DNA from: Pseudomonadota bacterium
GTDB lineage: Bacteria > Pseudomonadota > Gammaproteobacteria > Burkholderiales > Burkholderiaceae_D
Reading direction: 5' to 3'
Assembly (NCBI GenBank): GCA_023420795.1
Contig: JAEZVM010000299.1
Coordinates: 1 to 7,599, forward strand
Length of the DNA: 7,599 nucleotides
Shown: piece after piece, positions 1-6,048 of the stretch
Numbering within the stretch: the stretch's first letter is position 1
Layout of the letters: the number at the start of each line of letters is the position of its first letter
Notes under the pieces: generated by a model
What the model saw: only the letters and a program-made list of their open reading frames with translations
Told to the model about the DNA's origin: nothing
The model's database searches: none
Translations under genes and position numbers: made by a program

Positions 1-222
1 ATCATCGGTTCCGGCACGGTGTCCAACAAGGATGCGTCCAAGGGCTACACCTGCATCGCGGAGAAGCGTTGCCTCGAAATGATTGAGCACGGCGAAGCGA
101 AAACGCCGTTCATGAAGTTCGGCGACACGATACGCATTGAAATGCTGGATGCGAACGGCAAGTCGATCTTCGGCGCGATCAACCAGCAGGTTGTGCAGTA
201 CGAAGCCAAGGGACGCCACTGA
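1..222 (+). CDS. Fumarylacetoacetate hydrolase (FAH) family protein, C-terminal part
   Basis: The reading frame is open from base 1 to a TGA at 220-222, so the gene starts left of the window and only its last 73 codons are present. The fragment carries the typical end of an FAH-family hydrolase: IIGSGTVSN at the start, then a CIAEKR stretch, and TPFMKFGDTIRIEMLD followed by SIFGAINQQV near the end. Known members of this family are metal-dependent hydrolases that cleave C-C bonds in acylpyruvate-like products of aromatic and tyrosine catabolism, in the cytoplasm. The metal-binding acidic residues lie upstream and cannot be checked here. The VOC-fold gene follows after 15 nt on the same strand, so the two are probably one operon and may act in one catabolic route. 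The substrate cannot be told from this fragment. Family assignment is firm; the exact reaction is open. Confidence 0.9.
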   Translation: MIGSGTVSNKDASKGYTCIAEKRCLEMIEHGEAKTPFMKFGDTIRIEMLDANGKSIFGAINQQVVQYEAKGRH

Positions 223-226
223 ATCC

Positions 227-232
227 AAGGAG
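227..232 (+). promoter_or_regulatory. Shine-Dalgarno of the VOC gene
   Basis: AAGGAG sits 5 nt before the ATG at 238, a near-perfect ribosome binding site inside the 15-nt gap after the FAH-family gene. It fixes the start of the VOC gene and suggests strong independent initiation on a shared transcript. Confidence 0.8.
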
Positions 233-237
233 CTGCG

Positions 238-801
238 ATGAATACACCAGTCACGACACAGGTCGGCCTGCCTGCCGCAATCGGCGATGCGGCGCCGATC
301 AACGGTCTGCATCATTTCGCGTACCGCTGCCGCGATGCGGAAGAGACGCGGCATTTTTACGAGGATATCCTCGGGCTGCCGCTGTTCCATTACATCCAGA
401 AGGACGTAGTGCCCTCCACCGGCGAGTACTGCCCGTACGTGCACATCTTCTTCCGCATGACCGACGGCTCCTGCCTTGCGTTCTTCGATCTGGGAGATGA
501 TGCCGCGCCCGAACCGTCTCCGAATACGCCGGCGTGGGTCAACCACATCGCGCTTCGTGTGGATACGGTCGAACAGCTGGAGTCAATGAAGGAGCGTCTG
601 GAAGCACATGGTATCGAGGTGCTCGGCGTGACCGACCACCGGATATTCAAGTCGATCTACTTCTTCGATCCGAACGGCATCCGGCTGGAGCTATGCGCGC
701 AGCTTGCGTCGAACTCGCAGATGTTCAGCGAGCAGGAGGGGATACACGAGAAGATTGCGGCGTGGTCGAAGGAGAAGGCGGAGAGGCTGGCGAGGAAGTG
801 A
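238..801 (+). CDS. VOC-family (glyoxalase / extradiol dioxygenase-like) protein
   Basis: This 187-residue protein has the vicinal-oxygen-chelate fold signature: two beta-alpha-beta-beta-beta modules, the first opening with LHHFAYRCRD (about residues 24-33) and the second with VNHIALRVD (101-109). H26, H103 and E151 (in IRLELC) sit where VOC enzymes place their metal ligands, so a divalent-metal enzyme is likely. The IYFFDPNGIRLEL stretch (140-152) is the classic end of a VOC module. A charged helical tail of about 30 residues follows. Family members include glyoxalases, extradiol dioxygenases, epimerases and resistance proteins; the sequence does not single out one. The pairing with an FAH-family hydrolase favours a catabolic dioxygenase- or isomerase-like role, but this is inference from context. 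The start at 238 is chosen because of the AAGGAG just upstream. The gene ends converging on the cheA-like gene. Confidence 0.88.
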   Translation: MNTPVTTQVGLPAAIGDAAPINGLHHFAYRCRDAEETRHFYEDILGLPLFHYIQKDVVPSTGEYCPYVHIFFRMTDGSCLAFFDLGDDAAPEPSPNTPAWVNHIALRVDTVEQLESMKERLEAHGIEVLGVTDHRIFKSIYFFDPNGIRLELCAQLASNSQMFSEQEGIHEKIAAWSKEKAERLARK

Positions 802-841
802 GCAGAGCAGGCGGTTGAGGGGGCAAGAGGAAACCCTCAGT

Positions 842-916
842 TCTGTCATCCCGAACGCAGTGAGGGATCTCGCGCTTTGCGCAGGGGAGATCCCTCACTG
901 CGTTCGGGATGACAGA
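842..916. repeat. Perfect 29-bp inverted repeat of a REP-like dispersed element
   Basis: Bases 842-870 are the exact reverse complement of 888-916, with a 17-nt spacer at 871-887. The arm contains GTCATCCCGAACGCAGTGAG, which I recognise from memory as a widely dispersed intergenic repeat of many proteobacterial and other genomes. Each arm is itself a partial palindrome (848-868 and 890-910): five pairs ATCCC/GGGAT, a tandem G-A mismatch, two more pairs and a GCA triloop. The element fills the gap between two convergent genes. As RNA the whole would form a very long stem in both directions and could stop or protect both transcripts, although no T-tract follows on either strand. It could be called BIME-like; no RAYT transposase is in the window. 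Confidence 0.9.
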
Positions 917-943
917 GTAGAGGGGCGCCTTGCGTTTCTGGCG

Positions 944-2737
944 TTACGCCGCCAGCCGCAACGTCGTCGTCTTGCAGCCGTCCAGCAGGAATGCCAGACT
1001 GATTACCAGCACCAGCTCGCCTTCCGCTGAGCGCGCGGTGCCGTTCACGCCAGTCACCGACAACGCGGTCAGCGGCTTGATTACCAGGTCGGCGGTACCG
1101 TCCACCGCATCGACCGCGAGGATGTACGGATGCGGCGCGGCGATCACGATGCCGACCTTCTGCCGGCCCTGCTCGTAGCCGAGGATCTCGGCCAGCGAAC
1201 GCACTGCCAGCGGCCGGCCCTGATCGCGCAGCACCGGCGCGCCGCCGACTTCGTCGAATTCTTCCGGCAGTTCCACTACCCGCTCCACCACCGCCATCGG
1301 CATCGCCAGTGCGGCGCCTGCAGTGCGCACCAGCATGGTCGGCACGATCGACAGTTCGATCGGCAGGCGAATCGTGAAACGCGTACCTTCGCCCAGCACC
1401 GAGTCGATGCGGATTGCGCCGCGGTGCTTCTCGACCGCAGTCCGGACTACGTCCATGCCCACGCCGCGCCCGGAGACGCTGGAGGCGACTTCCTTGGTGG
1501 AGAAGCCGGGCAGGAACACCAGCTGGAAGGCTTCTTCCGGCGTCTGCGCGGCGCTTTCGCTGATCAAGCCCTTTGATATCGCCTTGGCACGCAGCTTGTC
1601 CGCGTCCATGCCCTTGCCGTCATCCGAAATCTCGATCATGACGCTGCTGCCTTCCTGCCAGGCTTTCAGCAGGATTTTTGCTTTCGCCGGCTTGCTGGTT
1701 GCGGTACGTTCCTCGGCCGTTTCGATGCCGTGGTCGAGCGCGTTGCGCAGCATGTGCACCAGCGGGTCGTACAGGCTATCGACCACCACGCGGTCCACTT
1801 CGGTCTCGGCGCCTTCGATCACCAGATCGACATCCTTGCCGAGATCGCGCGCCAGTTCCCGTACCAGGCGCGGGAATTTCTGGAACAATCGGCCGACCGG
1901 CTGCATGCGGGTTGCCAGCGTGGCGCGCTGCAGCTCGGTCGAGTAGCGCGATGCGCGGGAGAGGGTTTCCTGTAGAGCGGCCATCAGTGTCGCGGCCTGT
2001 CCGTCGAACTTGTATTGGGACAGCTTTTCCACCAGCACGGCGGCCTGGTTCGCGGCCTGCACAGATTCGCCTGCCACTTCGAGCAGTGCATCGAGCTTGA
2101 CGGCGTCGATGCGGATGCTGTCTTCCTTGACTTGCGCGGTGATCGGCTTGTGTTCGTCGGCTGCGGGCTTGGACGCCGCCGCAGCGGGTGCTGCAGCCTG
2201 CGCTGCCGATGCCACCGCAGGCTGTGCAGCGGGCAGGGTGCCGGCCGGCACCACCGCACGGTACAGCGCCTCCCAATCCAGCCCGTCTTCCGATGCGGAT
2301 GCCGAGGTCGTCGTTGCTGCTGCAGGTGCCGCCGGGACTGCCGTTTCGACGGCCTTGCCTTCGATCGCCTGTTTCAGCAATTCTTCCAGCGAGGCCGGCA
2401 TCGCTTGCAGCGAGTCGGGCGTGGCGCCGTTGGCCAGCTGCTTGAGCTGGTCGCCGACGAAACCGCTGGCCTGCAGACCGGCTTCGATCGCGGTCGGCGT
2501 GACCGGCACCTTGCCGGTACGCAGTGCGTCGAACAGGTTTTCCGTCAGGTGGCAGGCCGACACGATGGCCGCCAGGTTCATGAAGCCGGCACCGCCCTTG
2601 ATCGTGTGGAACGAGCGGAACAACGCATTCAACGTGTCCGTGTCGTTCGGGTGCCGCTCCAGCGTGAGCAGGTGTTCTTCCACATTCGTCGCCAGGTCGA
2701 GCGCCTCGACGACGAATTCCTTGAGCATGTCATCCAT
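944..2737 (-). CDS. cheA: CheA-type chemotaxis histidine kinase without a recognisable P2 domain
   Basis: This 597-residue protein is a cytoplasmic CheA-type kinase that passes phosphate from ATP through its own histidine to CheY. Domains in order: a P1/HPt domain (about 1-105) with phospho-acceptor H44 in SFHTIKGGAGF; an Ala/Pro-rich linker (about 132-192); a P3 dimerisation region (about 206-300); a P4 ATPase domain (about 305-447) with N box HMLRNALDHGIE (N332, H336), G1 box DDGKGMD (372-378) and G2 box GRGVGMD (423-429); and a P5 CheW-like receptor-coupling domain (about 450-590). All catalytic motifs are intact. E. coli CheA has about 654 residues; the shortfall lies where P2, the CheY-docking domain, would be. 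Its ATG overlaps the cheZ stop codon in TGATG, so the two are translationally coupled. No CheY, CheW or receptor gene is adjacent, so which pathway it serves (flagellar, twitching or other) is open. Confidence 0.93.
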   Translation of the reverse strand: MDDMLKEFVVEALDLATNVEEHLLTLERHPNDTDTLNALFRSFHTIKGGAGFMNLAAIVSACHLTENLFDALRTGKVPVTPTAIEAGLQASGFVGDQLKQLANGATPDSLQAMPASLEELLKQAIEGKAVETAVPAAPAAATTTSASASEDGLDWEALYRAVVPAGTLPAAQPAVASAAQAAAPAAAASKPAADEHKPITAQVKEDSIRIDAVKLDALLEVAGESVQAANQAAVLVEKLSQYKFDGQAATLMAALQETLSRASRYSTELQRATLATRMQPVGRLFQKFPRLVRELARDLGKDVDLVIEGAETEVDRVVVDSLYDPLVHMLRNALDHGIETAEERTATSKPAKAKILLKAWQEGSSVMIEISDDGKGMDADKLRAKAISKGLISESAAQTPEEAFQLVFLPGFSTKEVASSVSGRGVGMDVVRTAVEKHRGAIRIDSVLGEGTRFTIRLPIELSIVPTMLVRTAGAALAMPMAVVERVVELPEEFDEVGGAPVLRDQGRPLAVRSLAEILGYEQGRQKVGIVIAAPHPYILAVDAVDGTADLVIKPLTALSVTGVNGTARSAEGELVLVISLAFLLDGCKTTTLRLAA

Positions 2738-3474
2738 CAGAACCCCAGATCGGCAAGCAAGCTATCGACATCGTCCTGGCCCATGGCCGCGCCGGGCGCC
2801 GACGGGCCGCCCATCAGCTCCACCGGTTTGCTTTCTTCCGCGGCGGCCATTGCAGCCTTCACTTCCGGCGGCGCATTGTCGCGCAGCAGTTGCGCCAGCT
2901 CGCGCTCCGCTGTGCTGGTAATGGCGACGATTTTCTTGATCAACTGGCCGGTGATGTCCTGGAAATCCTGCGCCATCATGATTTCAAGCAGACGCGCTTT
3001 TTCCGCTTCGGTCGCCTGCATGACGGTGGATGCGAACTGTTTCGAGTCGCCAGCGAGCACCTTGAATTCTTCAATGCTTAACTTGCCGTCGAACAGCTGG
3101 GTCCAGCGGCTTTCCATGCTTTCCGCCGTTTTCGACAGTGCTTCCTGCTCGGGAATGCTGGTATCGACGGTGTTCAGGACCTTGTTGGCTGCCTGTTCGG
3201 TCAGCGACGCGACATGTTCCAGCCGGCCCTGCGCATCGGTGATCTGGCTGGCGACATCGGACAGCGAGCGGTCATAGCCGAGCTGCCGCAGCGAGTCGTG
3301 CAGCATGCGCACGATGCCGCCTAGGCGTTCGTACATCGGCTTGTCCGACAGGGATTCCTGAGCGGATTCCTCGGCTGCGGGCGGCTGGTCCGGGACGGAT
3401 TGGGCGACTGTCTCGGCGCGTTGTGCGGAGATTTCATCGAACAATGCTTCAAGATCGTCTGCTGCGTCGGTCAT
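2737..3474 (-). CDS. cheZ: CheZ, CheY-phosphate phosphatase
   Basis: CheZ dephosphorylates CheY-P and so ends the chemotaxis signal. This 245-residue version has the diagnostic helix IMMAQDFQDITGQLIKKI (165-182); D173 and Q177 match the E. coli D143/Q147 pair, with Q177 supplying the catalytic side chain. The C-terminus QDDVDSLLADLGF is the tethered CheY-binding peptide, joined by a Pro/Gly/Ala linker (about 215-232). The middle (about 50-160) is the long helical hairpin that dimerises into a four-helix bundle. The protein is about 30 residues longer than E. coli CheZ, mostly in an acidic, Gln/Ser-rich N-terminus. The start at 3474 has AGGA 9 nt upstream. It is first in a two-gene operon with the cheA-like gene. 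In many proteobacteria cheZ follows cheY, but here the upstream neighbour is an unrelated hydrolase. Confidence 0.95.
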   Translation of the reverse strand: MTDAADDLEALFDEISAQRAETVAQSVPDQPPAAEESAQESLSDKPMYERLGGIVRMLHDSLRQLGYDRSLSDVASQITDAQGRLEHVASLTEQAANKVLNTVDTSIPEQEALSKTAESMESRWTQLFDGKLSIEEFKVLAGDSKQFASTVMQATEAEKARLLEIMMAQDFQDITGQLIKKIVAITSTAERELAQLLRDNAPPEVKAAMAAAEESKPVELMGGPSAPGAAMGQDDVDSLLADLGF

Positions 3475-3575
3475 GTCGGTACATCCTATATTTTGTTGTC
3501 GGCTTTTTTCCTACAAACAGCCGGGTTCGAATCACTGCGCAATGCTGGCGAGGGCCCTGCCACTACTTGAGCGGA

Positions 3576-3604
3576 ATTATCAGGCACGTCTTTCCAGTGT
3601 GCAA
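3576..3604 (-). promoter_or_regulatory. Candidate sigma70 promoter for cheZ-cheA
   Basis: On the minus strand TTGCAC (3604-3599) and GATAAT (3581-3576) are separated by exactly 17 nt. The -10 box matches the consensus at five of six positions, the -35 at three. Transcription would start near 3569, giving a leader of about 95 nt before cheZ. I see no convincing sigma28 flagellar promoter in this gap. This is a by-eye match only. Confidence 0.45.
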
Positions 3605-3668
3605 CTTGGACATCATACTGCCGAGGGGGGCTTGCAGCAAAGCGCCTCGGCGTGAATTGTTGTGTGCG

Positions 3669-3692
3669 CGCCTGTTCGCGAAGGAACAGGCG
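3669..3692 (-). terminator. Stem-loop just past the hydrolase stop codon
   Basis: CGCCTGTTC (3669-3677) and GAACAGGCG (3684-3692) form a perfect 9-bp stem with a 6-nt loop, starting 7 nt after the hydrolase stop codon. No T-tract follows on the minus strand, so it is not a textbook intrinsic terminator. A second stem, GCCGAGG/CCTCGGC (3620-3626 with 3645-3651), lies further on. The two may end or stabilise the hydrolase mRNA before the cheZ promoter. Confidence 0.35.
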
Positions 3693-3699
3693 GAGGATG

Positions 3700-4548
3700 T
3701 CAAAGTGCTGCGAGCAATTCGAGGGTGGCCTCGCACAGCGGATTGTCCGGGGCGGCAAAGGCGTCGCAGATAGTAAGGTGATTGGCATCGGGCAGCGCGA
3801 TGTCGCCGCGATGGCTGGCCGCCCATGCGTTCACCAGCAATCCGGTCTGGCGCTTGAACTCTTCCGATTCCTGGCCGCCTACTGCGGTAATGAATGGCGC
3901 TGCGTGCGACTGCGGCATCAGGGCTGGCGATAGCAAAGAGACATCTTCTGCAGTCAGCTTCAGGTCGTTATGGACGAAATCGACATGCCGCACCGGTTCC
4001 AGATCATAGACGCCGGACAGCAGCACGCCCGCCTTGACCAGATCCGCAGGCAGGTCCGGCGCAAATACCGGCCATAGTGCCGCCATCATCATCGCAGTCA
4101 GATGCGCGCCGGCGGAATGCCCGGCGACCACGATGCGCCGCGCATCGAAGTCATATTTCTCGGCGCTGCGATACAGCCAGGCGAGCGCATGCAACTGCTG
4201 CCGCACGATGTCCGAGATCGATGCTTGCGGCGCCAGCGTGTAATTGGTCAGCGCGACATTGAAGCCGGCATGTGTATAGGCCGGTGCAATGAAGGAAAAA
4301 TCCGACTTGTCGAGCGAACGCCACCAGCCGCCGTGGATGAATACCAGCAGCGGCGCATCGCTGCGGTTGGCCGGGAAGAAGTCGAGGCGCTCGCCAGGCG
4401 ATTCGCCGTAAGCCATGTCGAACAGCGCCGCATGCGTACGGCGCACATGCGCAGAGTCCTTGAGCCAGCGGGTGAAGATACGCGGATGGTCGGGGACCAT
4501 CGCGCGGGCGTTGTATTGCTGGGTGAGGTAGTCGGTGTGGTGGGTCAT
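3700..4548 (-). CDS. Alpha/beta hydrolase, arylformamidase-like
   Basis: This 282-residue protein has the alpha/beta-hydrolase core with a complete catalytic set: oxyanion motif HGGWW (72-76), nucleophile elbow GHSAGAH with S145, an acidic cluster after GGQ (E227, E229, E230) and a late histidine H257 in NHLTI. The HGGxW form, the overall length and the N-terminal LTQQYNARAMVP segment resemble the kynurenine formamidase / arylformamidase branch, which hydrolyses N-formylkynurenine in tryptophan breakdown. No tryptophan dioxygenase or kynureninase gene is adjacent, so a general esterase of the same branch is equally possible and no gene symbol is given. No signal peptide is seen; it is probably cytoplasmic. 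The start at 4548 has no good Shine-Dalgarno, yet fits family N-termini. It is transcribed away from the cobalamin operon and stands alone. Confidence 0.85.
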   Translation of the reverse strand: MTHHTDYLTQQYNARAMVPDHPRIFTRWLKDSAHVRRTHAALFDMAYGESPGERLDFFPANRSDAPLLVFIHGGWWRSLDKSDFSFIAPAYTHAGFNVALTNYTLAPQASISDIVRQQLHALAWLYRSAEKYDFDARRIVVAGHSAGAHLTAMMMAALWPVFAPDLPADLVKAGVLLSGVYDLEPVRHVDFVHNDLKLTAEDVSLLSPALMPQSHAAPFITAVGGQESEEFKRQTGLLVNAWAASHRGDIALPDANHLTICDAFAAPDNPLCEATLELLAAL

Positions 4549-4668
4549 GAGCGGCGGAATGCAGTGAATATAGGTAGGGGTAACGCAGGCAATTGTTCCG
4601 CCACAAGTTTACTGGCATTTATGAATTTTCATGGAAGACAGATGCAGTGTGAGTTCATATTTGCCTGT

Positions 4669-4697
4669 TTGACTCGGATTTGTGGCGAGCTTACACT
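4669..4697 (+). promoter_or_regulatory. Sigma70 promoter of the cobTSC operon
   Basis: TTGACT (4669-4674, five of six to consensus) and TACACT (4692-4697, four of six) are spaced by 17 nt, putting the transcription start near 4704, right at the 5' edge of the riboswitch. The same two boxes at the same spacing precede the second riboswitch exactly 2783 nt downstream. Confidence 0.7.
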
Positions 4698-4703
4698 GCG
4701 GGC

Positions 4704-4893
4704 GTTCTGGTGCTCGCGCACGTGTTCATGTGCGCAGTTAAACGGGAAACACAAGGCTTGCCAGCGAGCCGAAGTGTGCTGCCCCCGCAACGGTAAGCAA
4801 GCGTCGCTCACGCGACGGCCGATCCTTCGTGCCACTGTGCAGTTGCATGGGAAGGCGGAACGGTCCGACTTGCCAGCCCGGATACCGGCCGGA
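4704..4893 (+). promoter_or_regulatory. Cobalamin riboswitch (complete aptamer)
   Basis: All the conserved blocks of the cobalamin aptamer are present in order: TGGTGC near 4709, AGTTAAACGGGAAAC (4736-4750), GCTGCCCCCGCAACGGTAA (4778-4796), CACTGTGC (4833-4840), ATGGGAAGGCGG (4847-4858) and the B12 box GCCAGCCCGGATACCGGCC (4872-4890). A stem with a GTTC tetraloop lies at 4716-4735. Known function: binding of adenosylcobalamin or a related corrinoid represses the downstream gene. Here it heads cobT-cobS-cobC, a fitting feedback target. About 115 nt separate the B12 box from the cobT start and hold the expression platform. No T-tract terminator is seen, so translational or Rho-linked control is more likely than intrinsic termination. 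Confidence 0.95.
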
Positions 4894-4898
4894 ATGTT

Positions 4899-4951
4899 CG
4901 CCAGTTGTTGTCCCTGGCGAGAGCTTGGCTGCGGACGGGGTTTGCCGCAGC
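4899..4951 (+). promoter_or_regulatory. Candidate expression platform of the cobTSC riboswitch
   Basis: Two hairpins follow the B12 box. The first pairs CGCCAG (4899-4904) with CTGGCG (4914-4919) around a 9-nt loop containing GTTGT, which can pair with GCAAC (4786-4790) in the aptamer's L5 region; this has the form of the known L5-L13 kissing loop of cobalamin riboswitches. The second pairs GCTGCGG (4928-4934) with CCGCAGC (4945-4951). Neither is followed by a T-run. The assignment is inferred by eye from complementarity. Confidence 0.5.
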
Positions 4952-5008
4952 GCCAATCAACCGCGACACCACTTTCAAAACATGCCGGCGCGGCGGTGTG
5001 GAACAATC

Positions 5009-6043
5009 ATGCATATTCCTCAAATAAAGGCGACTGCCGATCTGGCGCTATCCGACGCGCTCGACGCAGCCATCAACAACAAGACCAAGCCGCTTGGCAG
5101 TCTCGGCCAGCTGGAGGTGCTGGCAAAACAGCTCGGGCTGATCCAGAAAAGCACAAGGCCGGTGGTGAGCAAGCCCGCCATCCTTGTGTTTGCCGGCGAC
5201 CATGGCGTGGTGGCAGAAGGCGTGTCGGCATATCCGCAGAGCGTCACCTGGCAGATGGTAGAGAACTTCCTCGCCAATGGCGCGGCGATCAACGTGTTCG
5301 CTCGCCAGAATGGCTGCGAACTGCATGTCGTCGATGCGGGCGTAAACCATGACTTCGGCCGGCGTGCGGGGCTGATCAGCCGTAAGGTCGGATACGGCAC
5401 GCGCAATTTCGCGGTGCAGCCGGCGATGACGCGGGAAGAGTGTTCAACTGCCATGCGTCACGGCATGGACCTGATCGGCGCACTGAAAGGGAATGTCGTC
5501 GGTTTTGGGGAAATGGGCATTGGCAATACGAGCGCGGCTGCCGCGCTCATGCACAAGCTGACCGCTGTGCCGGTCACCTCCTGCGTCGGCGCAGGCGCGG
5601 GCTTGTCGGAAGGCGGTATTGCGCACAAGCGCGACGTGATCGATCGGGCAGTCAGGCTGCATGCGCATGCGGAAGACCCGCTGGAAGTGCTCGCGGCATT
5701 CGGAGGATTTGAAATTGCCATGATGGCCGGAGCGATGCTTGCGGCGGCCGAACGCGGCATGGTGCTGCTGATCGATGGATTTATCGTAACCAGCGCATTG
5801 CTGGTGGCAGCGCGGCTGCAGCCCGCCATTCTTGACTACTGCGTATTCTCGCATTGCTCGGACGAGCAAGGGCATCGGCAAATGCTTGAGTCGCTGAAGG
5901 TGCGTCCGCTGCTGCAGCTCGGAATGAGGCTGGGCGAGGGCAGCGCATGCGCACTGGCATTGCCGCTTCTGCATTCCGCCGTGAATTTCCTGAACGAGAT
6001 GGCAACCTTCGATTCGGCGCAGGTCAGCCGCGAAGAAAAGTAG
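5009..6043 (+). CDS. cobT: Nicotinate-nucleotide--dimethylbenzimidazole phosphoribosyltransferase
   Basis: CobT transfers phosphoribose from nicotinate mononucleotide to the lower-ligand base (5,6-dimethylbenzimidazole in classic cobalamin), giving alpha-ribazole 5'-phosphate in the cytoplasm. The 344-residue length fits the family (about 350). Visible motifs: NKTKPLGSLGQLE (24-36), FAGDHGV around D64-H65, NGAAINVFARQNG, the Gly-rich GFGEMGIGNTSAAAAL, the SHCSDEQGH segment, and GEGSA with E310, which matches the catalytic glutamate E317 of the Salmonella enzyme. The frame is open upstream to 4829, but that part overlaps the riboswitch; the ATG at 5009 gives the family N-terminus MHIPQIKATA. 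An in-frame ATG at 4982 has no ribosome binding site; 5009 has only a weak GGAA. First gene of the riboswitch-controlled operon; cobS follows after 5 nt. Confidence 0.96.
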   Translation: MHIPQIKATADLALSDALDAAINNKTKPLGSLGQLEVLAKQLGLIQKSTRPVVSKPAILVFAGDHGVVAEGVSAYPQSVTWQMVENFLANGAAINVFARQNGCELHVVDAGVNHDFGRRAGLISRKVGYGTRNFAVQPAMTREECSTAMRHGMDLIGALKGNVVGFGEMGIGNTSAAAALMHKLTAVPVTSCVGAGAGLSEGGIAHKRDVIDRAVRLHAHAEDPLEVLAAFGGFEIAMMAGAMLAAAERGMVLLIDGFIVTSALLVAARLQPAILDYCVFSHCSDEQGHRQMLESLKVRPLLQLGMRLGEGSACALALPLLHSAVNFLNEMATFDSAQVSREEK

Positions 6044-6048
6044 AAGCG

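Noticed and set aside
842..916. Classic Rho-independent terminator
   Set aside because: The stem is long and well placed between convergent genes but no T-run follows on either strand; it is better described as a dispersed repeat that may act as a terminator.
704..1030. A 108-codon frame running through the inverted repeat
   Set aside because: Its translation includes VIPNAVRDL and HCVRDD peptides, which are simply the repeat read as protein; I recall such peptides as common spurious entries in annotated genomes.
2010..3277. Long open frames on the plus strand opposite cheA and cheZ, up to 420 codons
   Set aside because: They are antisense to two genes with complete family motifs; their compositions (rich in Arg, Cys, His or Ser, Ala) are typical of reading the wrong strand in GC-rich DNA, and no ribosome binding site or domain is seen.
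3475..3699. A small gene or sigma28 flagellar promoter between the hydrolase and cheZ
   Set aside because: Short frames here lack ribosome binding sites and family features, and GCCTGATAA near 3577 has no TAAA box at the sigma28 spacing; a sigma70 promoter fits better.
4829..5008. Extended N-terminus for CobT from an upstream in-frame ATG
   Set aside because: The extra 60 residues would be translated from the riboswitch and its platform and do not resemble CobT; the family N-terminus begins at 5009.
4102..5352. A 416-codon plus-strand frame across the hydrolase, riboswitch and the start of cobT
   Set aside because: It crosses a promoter, a structured RNA and two real genes in other frames; the translation has no recognisable family.
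5947..6048. Extended N-terminus for CobS from inside cobT
   Set aside because: It would overlap the conserved 3' end of cobT, and the extra residues do not resemble a CobS N-terminus.
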